DNA from: Amphibalanus amphitrite
Taxonomy: Eukaryota; Arthropoda; Thecostraca; Balanomorpha; Balanidae
NCBI RefSeq assembly: GCF_019059575.1
Contig: NW_024881625.1
Span: 806,001 to 870,000 of the forward strand
DNA: 64,000 nt
Direction: 5' to 3'
Within the stretch, counting starts at the first letter, position 1. Every line of letters starts with the position of its first letter. This document shows positions 32,100-42,377 of the stretch, one piece after another. The notes beneath the pieces are model-generated. The model did not search any database. It worked only from the letters and a program-made list of their open reading frames with translations, and had not been told where the DNA came from. Made by a program: the position numbers and the translations under genes.

Positions 32100-34180
32100 A
32101 CCAGGGGGCTCCCGACAGTGCCGCACCCAGTGGCTGCGCCTAAGGGCAATAAGCTTCTGAGAGCTCGTAGGGCTGCTGTCGGTCCCAAAGGCAAAGCTCC
32201 CAAGAGCTCGTACAGCCTCGGCCGCCCCAAGGGCAATAAGCTCCCAAAAGCTCGTACAGCTACCGTGCCCCAAGGGGAGCAAGCTCGCCCCAAGGACAAT
32301 AAGCTCCCAAGAGCTCATACAGCCATCGTCGCCACTAGGTGCAATAAGCTCCCAAGAGCTCGTACCGCCTCAGTCGCCCTCAAGGGCAATAGGGCTACCG
32401 TCACCCCCCCCCCCCCCAAGGGCAGCAAGCGCTAAGCTACCAAGAACACGTACAGCTACCGCCGCCCCAAGGGCAGGAAGCTCTCCCCAAGGGCAAGAAG
32501 CTCCCAAGAGCTCGTACAGCCATCGTCGCCCAAAGGCCAAAGCTCCCAAGAGCTTGCGCAGCCATCGTCACCCCAAGGGCAAAGCTCACATGAGCACGTA
32601 CAGCGACCGTCGCCCCCAAGGGCAGCAAGCTCGCTCCCAGGCAATAAGCTCCCAAGAGCTCGAACGGCCGTCGTCGCCCTCAAAGGCAAGCTTCAAGAGC
32701 TCGGACGTGTGCTGAAGCCTTCGAGGGCAGGCAGCAAGCTCGCCTTCCAAGGGCAATAAGCTTCCAAGAGCTCATACAGCCATCCATCGTCGCCCCCAAG
32801 GGCAGTGAGCTCCTTAGAGCTCATAGGCTACTGTCGCCTTCGAGGGCAGCAAGCTCGCCCCTAAGAGCAAAAAGCTCCTAACAGCCCGTACAGCCAACGT
32901 CGCCCCCATGGGCAAGAAGCTCCCAAGAGCTACCGTCGCCCCCCCCCCCAGGGGCAGCAAGCTCGCCCCCAAGGGCGATGAGCTCCCAAGCGCTCGTGCA
33001 GCCATCGTCGCCCGAAGGGAAATAAGCTCCCAAGAGCTCGTAAGCTACTGTCGCCTCAAGGGCAGAAAGCCCGCCCCCAAGGAAAAAATAAGCTCCCAAG
33101 AGCTCGTACAGCCATCGTCGCCCCCAAGGGCAATAAGCACCCAAAGGCTCGTACGGTTACCGTCGACCCCAAGGCAAAAAGCTCCCAAGAGCTTGTACAA
33201 CCATCGTCGCCCCCAAGGGCAAAGCTCTCAAGAGCTTGTATAGCCTCAGTCGCCCCCAAGGGCAATAAGCTCCCAAGAGCTTGTACAGCCATCGTCGCCC
33301 CCAAGGGCAATAAGCTCCCAAGAGCTCGTACGGCTACCGTCGCGCCCCAGGGCAGCAAGCTCGTCGCCCCCAAGGGCAATAAGCACCCAAAGGCTTGTAC
33401 GGTTACCTTCGCCCCCAAGGGCAATAAGCTCCCAAGAGCTTGTACAACCATCGTCGCCTCAAGGGCAAAGCTCCCAAGAGCTTGTACAGCCTCAGTCGCC
33501 CCCAAGGGCAATAAGCTCCCAAGAGTTTGTACAGCCATCGTCGCCCCCAAGGGCAATAAGCTCCCAAGAGCACGTACGGCTACCGTCGCCCCCCAGGGCA
33601 GCAAGCTCGCCCCCAAGAGGAATAAGCTCCCAAGAGCTCGTACAACCATCGTCGCCCCCAAGGGCAAGCTCCCAAGAGCCCGTGCAGCCTCAGTCGCCCC
33701 CCACGAGCAAAGCTCCCGAGAGCTCGTACAGCCTCAGTCGCCCCAAGGACAGTAAGCTCCCAGGAGCTTGTACGGCCGTCGTCGCCCCCAAGGGCAATAA
33801 GCTCCCAAGAGCTCGTACAACCATCGTCGCCCCCAAGGGCAAAGCTCCCAAGAGCCCGTGCAGCCACAGTCGCCCCCAAGGCAATAAGCTCCCCAAGAGC
33901 TTGTACTACCATCGTCGCCCCCCCCCCCCCACGGGCAATTAGCTCCCAAGAGCCTGTGCAGCCTCAGTCGCCCCCAAGGGCAATAAGCTCCTCAGGAGCT
34001 TGTACAGCCATCGTCGCCCCAAAGACAATTAACTCCCGAGGGCTGTAACAGCTACCGTCGCCCCCAAGGGGCCGCAAGCTCGCCCCCAAGGGCAATAAGC
34101 TCGAGAGCTAGGACAGCTACTGTCGCCGTTAAGGGCAAGAAACTCCCAAGAGCTCCCACGGCCGCCCATCAGACCCGCGA
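32100..34180. repeat. 45-bp minisatellite (about 40 units)
   Basis: Unit on the plus strand: cgcccccaagggcaataag, ctcccaagagctcgtacag, ccatcgt (45 bp), with variants lacking the ataa part. 45 is divisible by three, so long frames persist on both strands. The minus strand repeats a 15-residue hydrophobic unit (ALGSLLPLGATMAVQ), most regularly at 33056-33667. No start context, signal or flanking gene structure supports translation. Confidence 0.9.
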
Positions 34181-36188
34181 TAGTGGCGCCCGTAGCGGTC
34201 TGCCACCCTCCCCCCCCCCCCGGTCATCCCGCGGCGCTTGCCCGGTCGCCACCGGCGCTCTGCTCCTTCAGCGCACCCTGCCGAAGCTTGTCTAAGCTCG
34301 TTCTTATCAACCAGGAAGCAGGGATAGAAGAAATAGCGCTTCTCGTCCCCCGAGCAAGTGATTGTTCAAGCTGTGCAAGCCAGTGTAACCTTTGTTCAAC
34401 CATCTCCCGAAATGAACATTAGACAAATCGGAAGCCGAAGGTCCAATCCCAGGTGACACCACTAATCGGTCCGCGGCGTCGCATTGTATTCTGCCAACAA
34501 CCAGCGACCCGCACCACTCGGTCAAACTGACCCTCGACCGCTCACGCGGCTGCTCCTCGCCCGGCAAAGGCGGTCAAGCCACGCAAAGACGAGGGCACGT
34601 CAAAGCCCGCGTGGTCCGGAACAGCGACAGCCGATAGGCAGCCGTGGTGTGCCTGCGAACCGACGGCGCGCCGCTGCGCGCGCTTTAGGTCTGTAAAAAA
34701 CTCAATAGACAACATCTGGGACCACCACGATCACCCCGTTCCGGAAGGGTCACTGCCCCCTCGACTCTCCCTCAAACACCATGTTCCTTTCTCCTTGGCC
34801 CTGTCCCACTGCCCGTCCCATTACTCCAGCGGACATTCACCCATGACCCAGCTGTGAGCCATGCGGCCGGGCGCCGCCATACGACACCGTGACCGATAAG
34901 GCCGGGCTGTTTACTTTATTGGGTCTCCGCTGCCCGGTCCGCCGCGCCGCGGCGCCGGCGGGCCCGTGGACCGCGCGGACAAAGGGGGGGCCATTCCCGT
35001 TTTTGAGCGGCATTCACTCGATGCTGCTACCACGCTGCTATCGCATTTTGCGAGCTGAAGTCACACATGTGACGACATTTTGGCAGGGTTGGAGATACGG
35101 ATGTACGGATGTCATGGAAACCCAATTAGCACGTGATAGCGCACGCTGGCAGCGGCCGTAAACAGGGCCCTGGCCCGGCGCCTAGATCTGGCTGCGTGCG
35201 GCGTGCTTCGATGACGTCACCCACCCGGCTCCGCTCGCTCAGCCGGCGCGCAGGGGTTAAGCGCCGCTGCACCGTGCAGCGCGCAGCGATACCAGGGTGC
35301 AGGTGGTCACGGGCCAAACCTGATATCAGCCCTGAAAATGTCACTCGAGGTCACCAAGTCACTGACCGCGTTCGCCCCCAAGGGTAGGTACCGCAATGCA
35401 CCCACCAGCCCCCAAAGGCTTCAAAGACCAACCAGCAGGCCCTCAGCCGCTGCCACACTCCATATGCACAGGGACGTCTGACCCCGTCCCGCTCCCCCGC
35501 CGCAGTCGGCAGTCGCGCTGGCAGCCAGTCACCGGACTGTGACAACGGGAGACCAGGCAGGCGCTAACCCACAGTCTGGGTCCTCACGGAGCGCTCCCAC
35601 GACCACAGCTGCCGCCGTGGCGCGCTTCAAGCGTCCAAAAAGCTCTTGACGAAGCAACGAAAAAAAAATGTCCACGACCGTCTCTCCCAAGCCGATATTG
35701 CCAGCCTATTCAATTTGTAGCACGAGATGTCGGACAACACCATCCAGATTAGACAGCGCGTGACTCCGCAATGACGCAAGTCGCGCGAATATGTCTACCC
35801 GCTGATTATACATCGACAGCTGACAGCCATGACAATAAGCTCCCAAGAGCTGGAAAGTAGCGCCCTCGCGGTCTGCCCACAAAAGCATCCCTGCTATCGA
35901 GAGCGCAGGTGACTGCGCCCGTCAAGCTGTCGCAGCACCCGGCCAGTTACACAACAGCGAGCTCGGCCCTTCGCTTACCTGTAGTCAGTGGCATCTACTG
36001 ACAAACCTCGCGTCATGAGTCGTCACAGGCTGTTGATTCTCTGCCTCCCAGCTCCTGCGCTGCGCTGAATCGCAAGGCACCGCCCCTCTGATACCATGCC
36101 ACCACTCCCTCTTTCACCGTCACTATTCATAGCCTCTCTGTCACTCTGTCACTCCGAGTGTCACACAATGAGAGAAGCCAAGAAAAAT
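34181..36188. other. GC-rich internal region, scattered minisatellite units
   Basis: No gene recognised. Single diverged units recur at about 34170-34200 and 35823-35880 (aataagctcccaagagctgg ... gcggtctgcccac). A purine-rich gagagaagccaagaaaaa lies just before the right LTR-like repeat. Confidence 0.4.
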
Positions 36189-36393
36189 TGTTGAGACCAT
36201 GACCGATGGTCCGTCCCCTTCGCTGGCTCGTCTCTGACTGTCCTATATCCCGCGCTCCCCTCGTGCCTCCCGCCCCAGCCCGCCCGCTCCGCTTATCTCT
36301 CTCCCTCCCACCCTCCCTCCCTCTCCCTCGCTCTCTCCGGCATCTGTCTGCCCTCGCCCAACGCCTCTTAGCCGGGGGGCCGCTAAGTTGCCA
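36189..36393. repeat. Right 205-bp LTR-like repeat
   Basis: Partner of 29274-29478, with one visible mismatch. Flanked on the right by tacgatgg, which does not duplicate the left flank (aaaaaaaaat). The pair may therefore be the two surviving LTRs of a rearranged element. Confidence 0.7.
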
Positions 36394-36539
36394 TACGATG
36401 GATATTTTTCCCAAACCAAAATACTTAGCCGTCAAAAGGCAATCGACCGAAACGGATACATAACCCACGGAGTACGGACACAATAGCAGCCAAACGCCCA
36501 CCGATCGAAAATACCCCTTATTCGCGTTGCGGAGCAAGC

Positions 36540-37020
36540 GGGTCACCCTAGCGGGCCCCATTTACCCGAGGGCCCGGGCCCTATCCACACGGGGGCCCGG
36601 ACCACGTCCACCCGAGGCTCCGGGGCCCGTCCACCCGGGGCTCCGGGGTCCGTTCACCAGGGGGCCCGAGCCCGATCCACCCGGGGTCCGGGCCCCGTCC
36701 ACCCAGGGCTCGGGGTCCGTTCTGCCGGGGCCCGGGCCCCATCCACCCGGGGGCTCGGGCGTGGGCCCGTTCTCCTGGGGGCCCGGGCCCGTTCTCCCGG
36801 GGGCCCGGGCCCCATCCACCGGGGGTCCCGAGCCCCATCCACCTGGGGGCCCGGACCCGTTCTCCCGGGGGTCCGGGCCCCGTCCACCCGGGGCTCGGGG
36901 CCCGTTCTCCCGGGGACCCGGACCCATCCACCGGGGGCCCGGACACCATCCATCGGGGGCCCGGGTTCCATCCACCCAGGGGGCCCGGGCCCGTTCTCCC
37001 GGGGGCCCGTGGTGTCCCAG
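36540..37020. repeat. CCCGGGGGCCCGG minisatellite
   Basis: Irregular 25-40-bp units of cccgttctcccgggggcccgggccccatccacc. Extremely GC-rich and able to self-pair. Proline/glycine frames on both strands are artefacts. Confidence 0.85.
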
Positions 37021-37069
37021 TAGGTATTTCTCGAAGCGGGCTCGTCCGATTAGATTAGGACATCCCCCT

Positions 37070-37205
<136 letters not shown>

Positions 37206-37279
37206 AGCGGGCCCCTGACAGAAATTTCGGGGGGTCAGTTGACCCTCTGACCCCCCCTGGCTGCGCCACTGCAATCAAC

Positions 37280-38043
37280 CCCTTAGGATGGAGTTCAAAT
37301 GTTATTAAACCCCATTGAGAGCCGAGAGGTGCCTTCTTCAATCGTGTCTCAAATTTTCATGAGCACTATCCTTACTTATTTCGTAGCAGTATGTTTTCGG
37401 GACACGAATAGGTACCGAATGTATGTACTTAAGTGTCAATATTGGTTGATGATTGCGCGACCAGTAATGCGCCAAAAATCCAAAGTTAATGTTCGTAGAT
37501 TATAAATTTCAAAGACAAAGGTCACCAGCCATCTGTAATCAATTATTTGTTTATTACGCATTAAGCTGCGGACCAATGACATTTACCCGCGAGTTGCTGG
37601 GGGGGGGGGGGCGTTAAACGCCCCCACTTTTTTCGCCGGGCCATAGCATAAAAACGGTGCGCCGCAGGCGCGCCAAATTTTGCGTACCTGTAGGGAATTG
37701 ATTGAAGTTTATTGTGACAAAGTTTCAAAAAAATCGGTCGGAAAATTTTTGAGATCAGGGTTTTAGTGACGTCATGATTTCTGAGTTTTCGACCAAAAAC
37801 GGCATATGTTCCAAAAATCATATAAAATCACACAATAGACATACAGACATGCCGTAAACGCCATTAGACTGCCAATACCATGAACAATCAAATGGCTATC
37901 TTCGATTATTGATTATCGTTTCGCATTTTCCAAAATCTTGAACTGAATCTTGTCAATTTCTCGTGACTACTTCACGACCTTGATACATGAGTTTCTTAAA
38001 TTGAACTTTTTGAGCCAAACACGTACACATATGATAAAATGAA
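37280..38043. other. Intergenic stretch with a TTAA-family fragment
   Basis: Around 37580-37830 lies a fragment with the hairpin ggggg-cg-ttaaa-cg-ccccc, then gcgccgcaggcgcgcc and a tail like that of the CCCGCGCCC subfamily. No gene recognised. Confidence 0.45.
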
Positions 38044-38230
38044 GGCCTGTACACATTCAGCTGCTGTGCTGTTGTCAGCCGAGAATCACTCACCCTATTG
38101 GCTGAAAAATTGATGACGTCATGTTGCACACGCAACATGACGTCACCTCTCTGCTGACGGCAGCATGGGCTGACGGGCTGTGCTGCCAGGAGAAAGCAAG
38201 TGCAGAGATGCTGAGCCGTCAGCAGACGCT
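38044..38230 (+). repeat. PIF/Harbinger left terminal inverted repeat
   Basis: Begins GGCCTGTACACATTCAGCTG. About 190 bp match the reverse complement of 46780-46968 at roughly 93 percent by eye, and the outer about 39 bp also match the end at 57064-57102. It contains a perfect palindrome, TGACGTCATGTTGC-acac-GCAACATGACGTCA (about 38113-38144), with two CRE octamers. GGCCTGT-type ends are usual for Harbinger elements. The flanking triplets (gaa here) are not a clean TWA duplication. Confidence 0.75.
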
Positions 38231-38604
38231 GTAAATACTTATGCGGCGCAGCAGACGCTGACAGAAGCGCATGTAAGCTCATCACGTGCAAAAATTATAA
38301 ACGACGACTGTTATTGGGGACGTTGGGGACGTTCCAGGCTGCCGTATTGACCAGGCCCATGTCGTCCCCTATCTCTCTGCGTGTCCACTAACACGAATGA
38401 CGTCACGCATGTGGGCGGAGCTATGGGCGGAGCCTAACGCACGCGGCAGTCCAAGCCGCCATATTTGAATTTATATTTTAATAGAATCTTGCCGATATTT
38501 TGGGTGAAGTCAATTTATATGGATAGCTTGGTGACAGTTTAGCTATACGAATAATAATTTATTATGGATGTGCGTATATTCAGCTTGGAATTGTAATTAA
38601 AGTT

Positions 38605-38680
38605 CCGCACCGCATAGATTCGAACTCGGGACCTTTGGAATACTGCGCGGGCACGCTAACCACTACACTACCGCGACCGC
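38605..38680 (-). pseudogene. tRNA-like (SINE head or tRNA pseudogene)
   Basis: On the minus strand an A box (TAGTGTAGTGGTTAGC, complement of 38655-38670) and a B box (GAGTTCGAATC, complement of 38617-38627) are spaced as in a tRNA. The T and anticodon stems do not pair well, so it is unlikely to make a working tRNA. Such A/B-box remnants commonly head SINEs. Confidence 0.65.
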
Positions 38681-38904
38681 GCGGCGGCCGGCGGCAGGGA
38701 GGCTGTGGAGACATGGGGGGACATTTTACGCTTTTGTGAAAAAAGCAAAAGATTTAGCGAAAAACACGTAACAGATAACTTGCAGAAAATTGTCTGCTCT
38801 TTCAGATAAGATACTTAGGTTTGATATATCTTGTGCAGACTTCATTCTACAGTGCTTCGAAAATCGCTCATTTACATGGGGATTGAACGGGGCTTCGAGA
38901 CTTG

Positions 38905-38980
38905 ACTCCAAATGACGTCACGAGCTGACGTCACGAAAAGGTAGAATCGCCGGACGACCCTACCTGGTATATAGGGCCTT
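38905..38980 (+). promoter_or_regulatory. Putative promoter of the Myb/SANT-like gene
   Basis: Two TGACGTCA (CRE/ATF-type) octamers at 38913-38920 and 38926-38933 are followed by TATATA at 38968-38973. The first ATG is 225 bp further on. Spacing suits a TATA promoter with transcription starting near 39000. Inference from motifs only. Confidence 0.45.
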
Positions 38981-39197
38981 GGTATTGACGTCGGAGTTTT
39001 ATCGCCTTGTGGACGTTTTTCGTTGTGCGGGAATGAAAGGGAAGTTGAATATTTGTTAAGGTTTTTTTTAAACATATTCAGCGCGTGCTTTTAGGATACA
39101 TTTGACAATAGGGATTACTGAGGATACATATCCACCTTTGTAGGTATAAGCACAGCATGCGGAACCGAATTTGACGAAATTGAAGACGTTGCTAGTC

Positions 39198-39961
39198 ATG
39201 TCGCAAAATTGTGAAGGGCAAGTCATGCCATATCAGTGTATCAGCTGTGGCAGGCTATTCAGTGAGGTTAGCGATTTAGATGACCATGAGCCGCTATGTC
39301 CGGATCAAAAGACTAATTCTGCTTGGTCAGATAAGACAATCAGGGAGCTCATTGAGACAATGGAATGCCAGGAAGCTAGAAGGCCCCTGAAGACTCTCCT
39401 TCCGAAAGACAAGAAGGCTTTCTGGGAGCAGGCCGGCAGAAAATTCGGGCTTCCGCCTGAGACTGTCAGAGTGAAGTGGAATTCTCTGGTGACGTCGTAT
39501 AAGCGAATTAAAGACAACAGCGGAAAAAACAAGTCGGGTAGAGGAGCCTTAGGAAGATGGCCTTATTATGAAGCCATGGAAGCTATTCTAGGGAAAAAGT
39601 CCAGCATCAACCCGACCTTCGTGATCCAGTCAGGTGTTAAGCAGACACCTGTGTCAAGTGGAAACAACTCTGACGTGATTCCAAGCTCACTATCTACTGC
39701 AGCTGAAGATGTCTGTATGAAAGCTTCTAGTTCAAGTCTCAATGAAGTTTCACGACAAAAAACAGCGGAAATGCTCGACAAAAAAGGACTTCTGACGCAG
39801 CATTTGAAACTTATCTTGAGAAAAAGATCGCATTAGAACAAAGGAAACTTAACATGGAAGAGAAGCGACTGGCCCTAGAGGAAACGCGTCTGGCGTTGCT
39901 GGCGCAGCTTGTGCATAAGAACTGCTCGTGCCAAACGGCGGAAGTAGTATTTGAAGAATAA
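39198..39961 (+). pseudogene. Harbinger Myb/SANT-like DNA-binding protein with one frameshift
   Basis: PIF/Harbinger elements encode, beside the nuclease, a Myb/SANT-like partner that carries the transposase into the nucleus and to the DNA ends. From the ATG at 39198 the frame shows a C2HC-type finger (YQCISCGRLF ... H ... C, residues 13-35) and then a Myb/SANT-like domain (W near residue 44, FWEQAGRKFGLP, VRVKWNSLVTSYKRIKD, GRWPYYEAMEAIL) to about residue 130. The frame stops at 39834-39836. However, after an A6 run at about 39778-39783 another frame continues to a stop at 39959-39961 with a charged coiled-coil segment (LEKKIALEQRKLNMEEKR), the usual C-terminus of these proteins. One missing A explains it, so this is a recent mutation, polymorphism or assembly error. 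An earlier TTG-initiated extension is not supported. Confidence 0.8.
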
Positions 39962-40204
39962 CACTGAGACTGAGTGTAAGATAGTGGTACCCGGCTGGTA
40001 TAATGACACACCGGGTCAGCGTACGACTACGTAGAGGCCGGCTGGTTTGGAGCCTTGCAATGTTGTTTTGAGTAAGGAGTGAGTTTGCTTTCTTGCTTAT
40101 TGTTTGTGTGATGCAGCATAAGAGCTTTGCGTTATGTTGCCTGGAGGCACTAGCAATATCACCACTGCGCTGTTCTCGTGACATGAGGGATAAAATAGCA
40201 ATGT

Positions 40205-40385
40205 GTTATTCGTTGCATAGTCTGTCCTCTCGCCCGTATAGGGGGGGGGGGGGGGCGAACGGCCCCCTCGGTTTTTCGCGAATAACTCGCGAAAAAGGCG
40301 GCCGATCGCGAAGAAACTCTCAGTACCCTCAAGTTAATCATTTTTACACCGAACCGGAAAATTTCATGACCCTGACCTAAATGAA
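40205..40385 (-). mobile_element. TTAA-element terminal fragment, CCCTCGC subfamily
   Basis: From cctctcgcccgtataggggg through the hairpin gggg-cgaacgg-cccc and tttttcgcgaataactcgcg to aaatgaactttaa, it corresponds to the subterminal part of 42378-43277 in inverse orientation. The TTAACC end itself is lost. Confidence 0.65.
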
Positions 40386-40389
40386 CTTT

Positions 40390-40740
40390 AACTCGCGCCC
40401 TGATGGGGGGGGCATTTTGGCCCCCCTGTGGTTTTTCTTAAATAGCGAGAAAACGGCGGCGCAAATTTTGGGTACCTTACCGGGCATCAATTTGACACCT
40501 TCACACAAAATTTCAAGTCACAGGTCACCTCAGGTCAGGAGTTATTGAGGTCAAACTGAGGTCATGTTCGAGTAAAAATGAGCAAAAAACATGACATCTT
40601 GAAACGCTCACAAATTCTACAGTTACCAAGCAATTTTAAAGTTCTTTATGTGGTTGTGTAGAAAAAAGACGGCGCTACAAAACTGCTATCTCGAATTTTC
40701 GAAATTTTTTATTAAATTAATTTGTCCCCATTGACTTATA
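40390..40740 (-). mobile_element. TTAA-element terminal fragment, CCCGCGCCC subfamily
   Basis: TTAA (40386-40389) followed by CTCGCGCCCTGATGGGGGGGG. It is an inverse match to 8561 back to about 8230, including the hairpin with loop cattttg, the ggcggcgcaaattttgggtacctta segment and the ctcacaaattctacag stretch. Similarity ends near 40700. Confidence 0.75.
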
Positions 40741-41372
40741 ATGGTGAGGTCACAAAATGTCTGGAAAACATTTTGAAAACAAAAAAATGTCTGGAACCGC
40801 GCAAATAAAATGTGCTGACATGCGTGGAATCACCATTCTGGCCTGGCATGGTATCCATAAAGAGGTTACAGGCCAAAGGTCATTTTATTCAGGGTCACGT
40901 TGACTTCCACCCCGTCGCCGCCGGGCCGGGACATCATGGCCGCCCTGTACCTACACGAACGCCGAATAGACGAACACCATGGTGTACACCCAATTGGTCT
41001 GCAGGCGGCGCTGGTGCTGCCGCTGGCCGCGCCGGCACGCGTGCTCCACCGCCGGCAGGCCGGACAGCAGCTCGCACGTGCGGGACTCGGTGCCGAGCAG
41101 CTGGGCGGCCGGCAGCACGAGCCGCCGCCTCGGACCGGGCAGGCCGGCCGGCGGACGGCGCAGGCGGGCCGCCACCAGCGTCGGGGGGCCGTCGTGGACG
41201 GCAGCGGGGGCGGGGGCGGGGGCGGCGGGAGTGCTCACGACAGGAGCGGCAGCCGGCGCCGGGGCGGCAGCAAGGGCTGCCGCTAGTGCCGCTAGTGCAG
41301 CGGCCGGCGTATCCGGAGCCTCCGGCGCTACTTCGCCGTTCGGCAGTGGAGCGGATCGTGCTGCATGGTCGA
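40741..41372. other. GC-rich spacer downstream of the transposase stop
   Basis: Rich in gccgccgg and ggcggc. Alanine/arginine/proline-rich frames on both strands have no domain. It lies between the converging Myb/SANT-like and transposase genes. Confidence 0.4.
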
Positions 41373-42248
41373 TCATGTTCGCATCAGCCACAGTTGTTCC
41401 ACCAGCTCTGCCCTCCTCCCCGCTGCAGCTGCATACTCCCCTTGTTGCAGTTCTCCCTGCTCCTGTCCCTCAGGGATGGCTGGTGCCGCCAGACCGTTGT
41501 CCTCCTCCCATTGGTCACCCAATTGCATGCTTAGGTTATGCAGCACACAACAAGCTACGACAATTTTCGTCGCTTTTTCAACAGACTTGATTTCCACGTA
41601 AGTCAGCCTTCGGAACCTTGCCTTGAGTAGACCAAACCCGTGTTCCACTTTGACTCTTGTGCTTGACAGGACTTTATTGAAGTGTTTCTTTTTTCGGTTG
41701 TTGACTGGGTCTGGGTTTAAGTAGTTTTGATTTTCACGGAACGGCGTCATCAGCCAAGGTTGCAGCTGGAAGGCAGCATCGGCGATGAGGAATTTTCCTC
41801 TGTCAAGAAAGTTTTCTTCCATCAGTCTTTTCCCCAGACTGCTGTTCCGGAAGATCCTCGAGTCGTGAACCGAGCCTGGCCATCCTACGCAGATGTCTCG
41901 GAATAGTCTTTTGGCATCGCACACAGCCAATAGGTTTATTGAATAGAAGCCCTTCCTGTTGACGAACGCTTCTGAGTCTTCAGTGTTGACCGGTTTGTTC
42001 ATTGGAATATGGCATCCATCAAGGGCACCAACTGCACATGGCAGTCCATGCAGGGTCTCAAAGGCAGCACTGACGTTTTCTTGCTCCTGCGCCGTCTCTG
42101 GCATCCTGATAACATCAGCATGCATATCGGCCAGTAAAGATGTCACTTCGGCAATATACTTCAGTGCTGTCATGGTACTAACGCCAAAGAGCATGGCGAC
42201 CTTCCTCAAGCTCATCACACTCCCCAGGTACCAGAGGGTAAGCAGTAT
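41373..42248 (-). CDS. HARBI1-like PIF/Harbinger transposase, exon 3 (nuclease core)
   Basis: Encodes the last 291 residues of a DDE-type transposase nuclease (DDE_Tnp_4/HARBI1 family). The acceptor is ctcatttcag at 42249; the exon opens ILLTLWYLGSVMSLRKVAMLFGVS, a helix-turn-helix-like region. Catalytic motifs are visible: GALDGCHI (first D), GWPGSVHDSRIF (second D, in the P-G-S-x-H-D signature) and VEHGFGLLKARFRRL (E), followed by the family-typical CCVLHNLS. The C-terminal tail is Glu/Ala-rich. Phase 0 joins it to exon 2 at 47211-47400, giving about 390 residues with exon 1, a normal HARBI1-like length. The exon itself is intact, but the gene is broken upstream by the BEL insertion in exon 1. 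The intron between exons 2 and 3 is about 5 kb and full of other transposons. Confidence 0.9.
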   Translation of the reverse strand: MLLTLWYLGSVMSLRKVAMLFGVSTMTALKYIAEVTSLLADMHADVIRMPETAQEQENVSAAFETLHGLPCAVGALDGCHIPMNKPVNTEDSEAFVNRKGFYSINLLAVCDAKRLFRDICVGWPGSVHDSRIFRNSSLGKRLMEENFLDRGKFLIADAAFQLQPWLMTPFRENQNYLNPDPVNNRKKKHFNKVLSSTRVKVEHGFGLLKARFRRLTYVEIKSVEKATKIVVACCVLHNLSMQLGDQWEEDNGLAAPAIPEGQEQGELQQGEYAAAAGRRAELVEQLWLMRT

Positions 42249-42377
42249 CTGAAATGAGGAAAACAAAGACATCGTCATAAGTTATGACGATATCATAACA
42301 CATAGGCGAGGGAACAGGGAGGAGGGGGCGGTGGCCATAGCCCCCACTTTCGGAGGTGGGGGGAGCAGCAATGTTAA

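Noticed and set aside
33056..33667. A 200-residue hydrophobic repeat protein on the minus strand.
   Set aside because: Explained by a 45-bp unit in frame; the opposite strand is open too. Kept only as a low-interest finding.
40812..41590. GC-rich plus-strand frames antisense to the transposase 3' end.
   Set aside because: No domain and biased composition; the minus-strand transposase accounts for the openness where they overlap.
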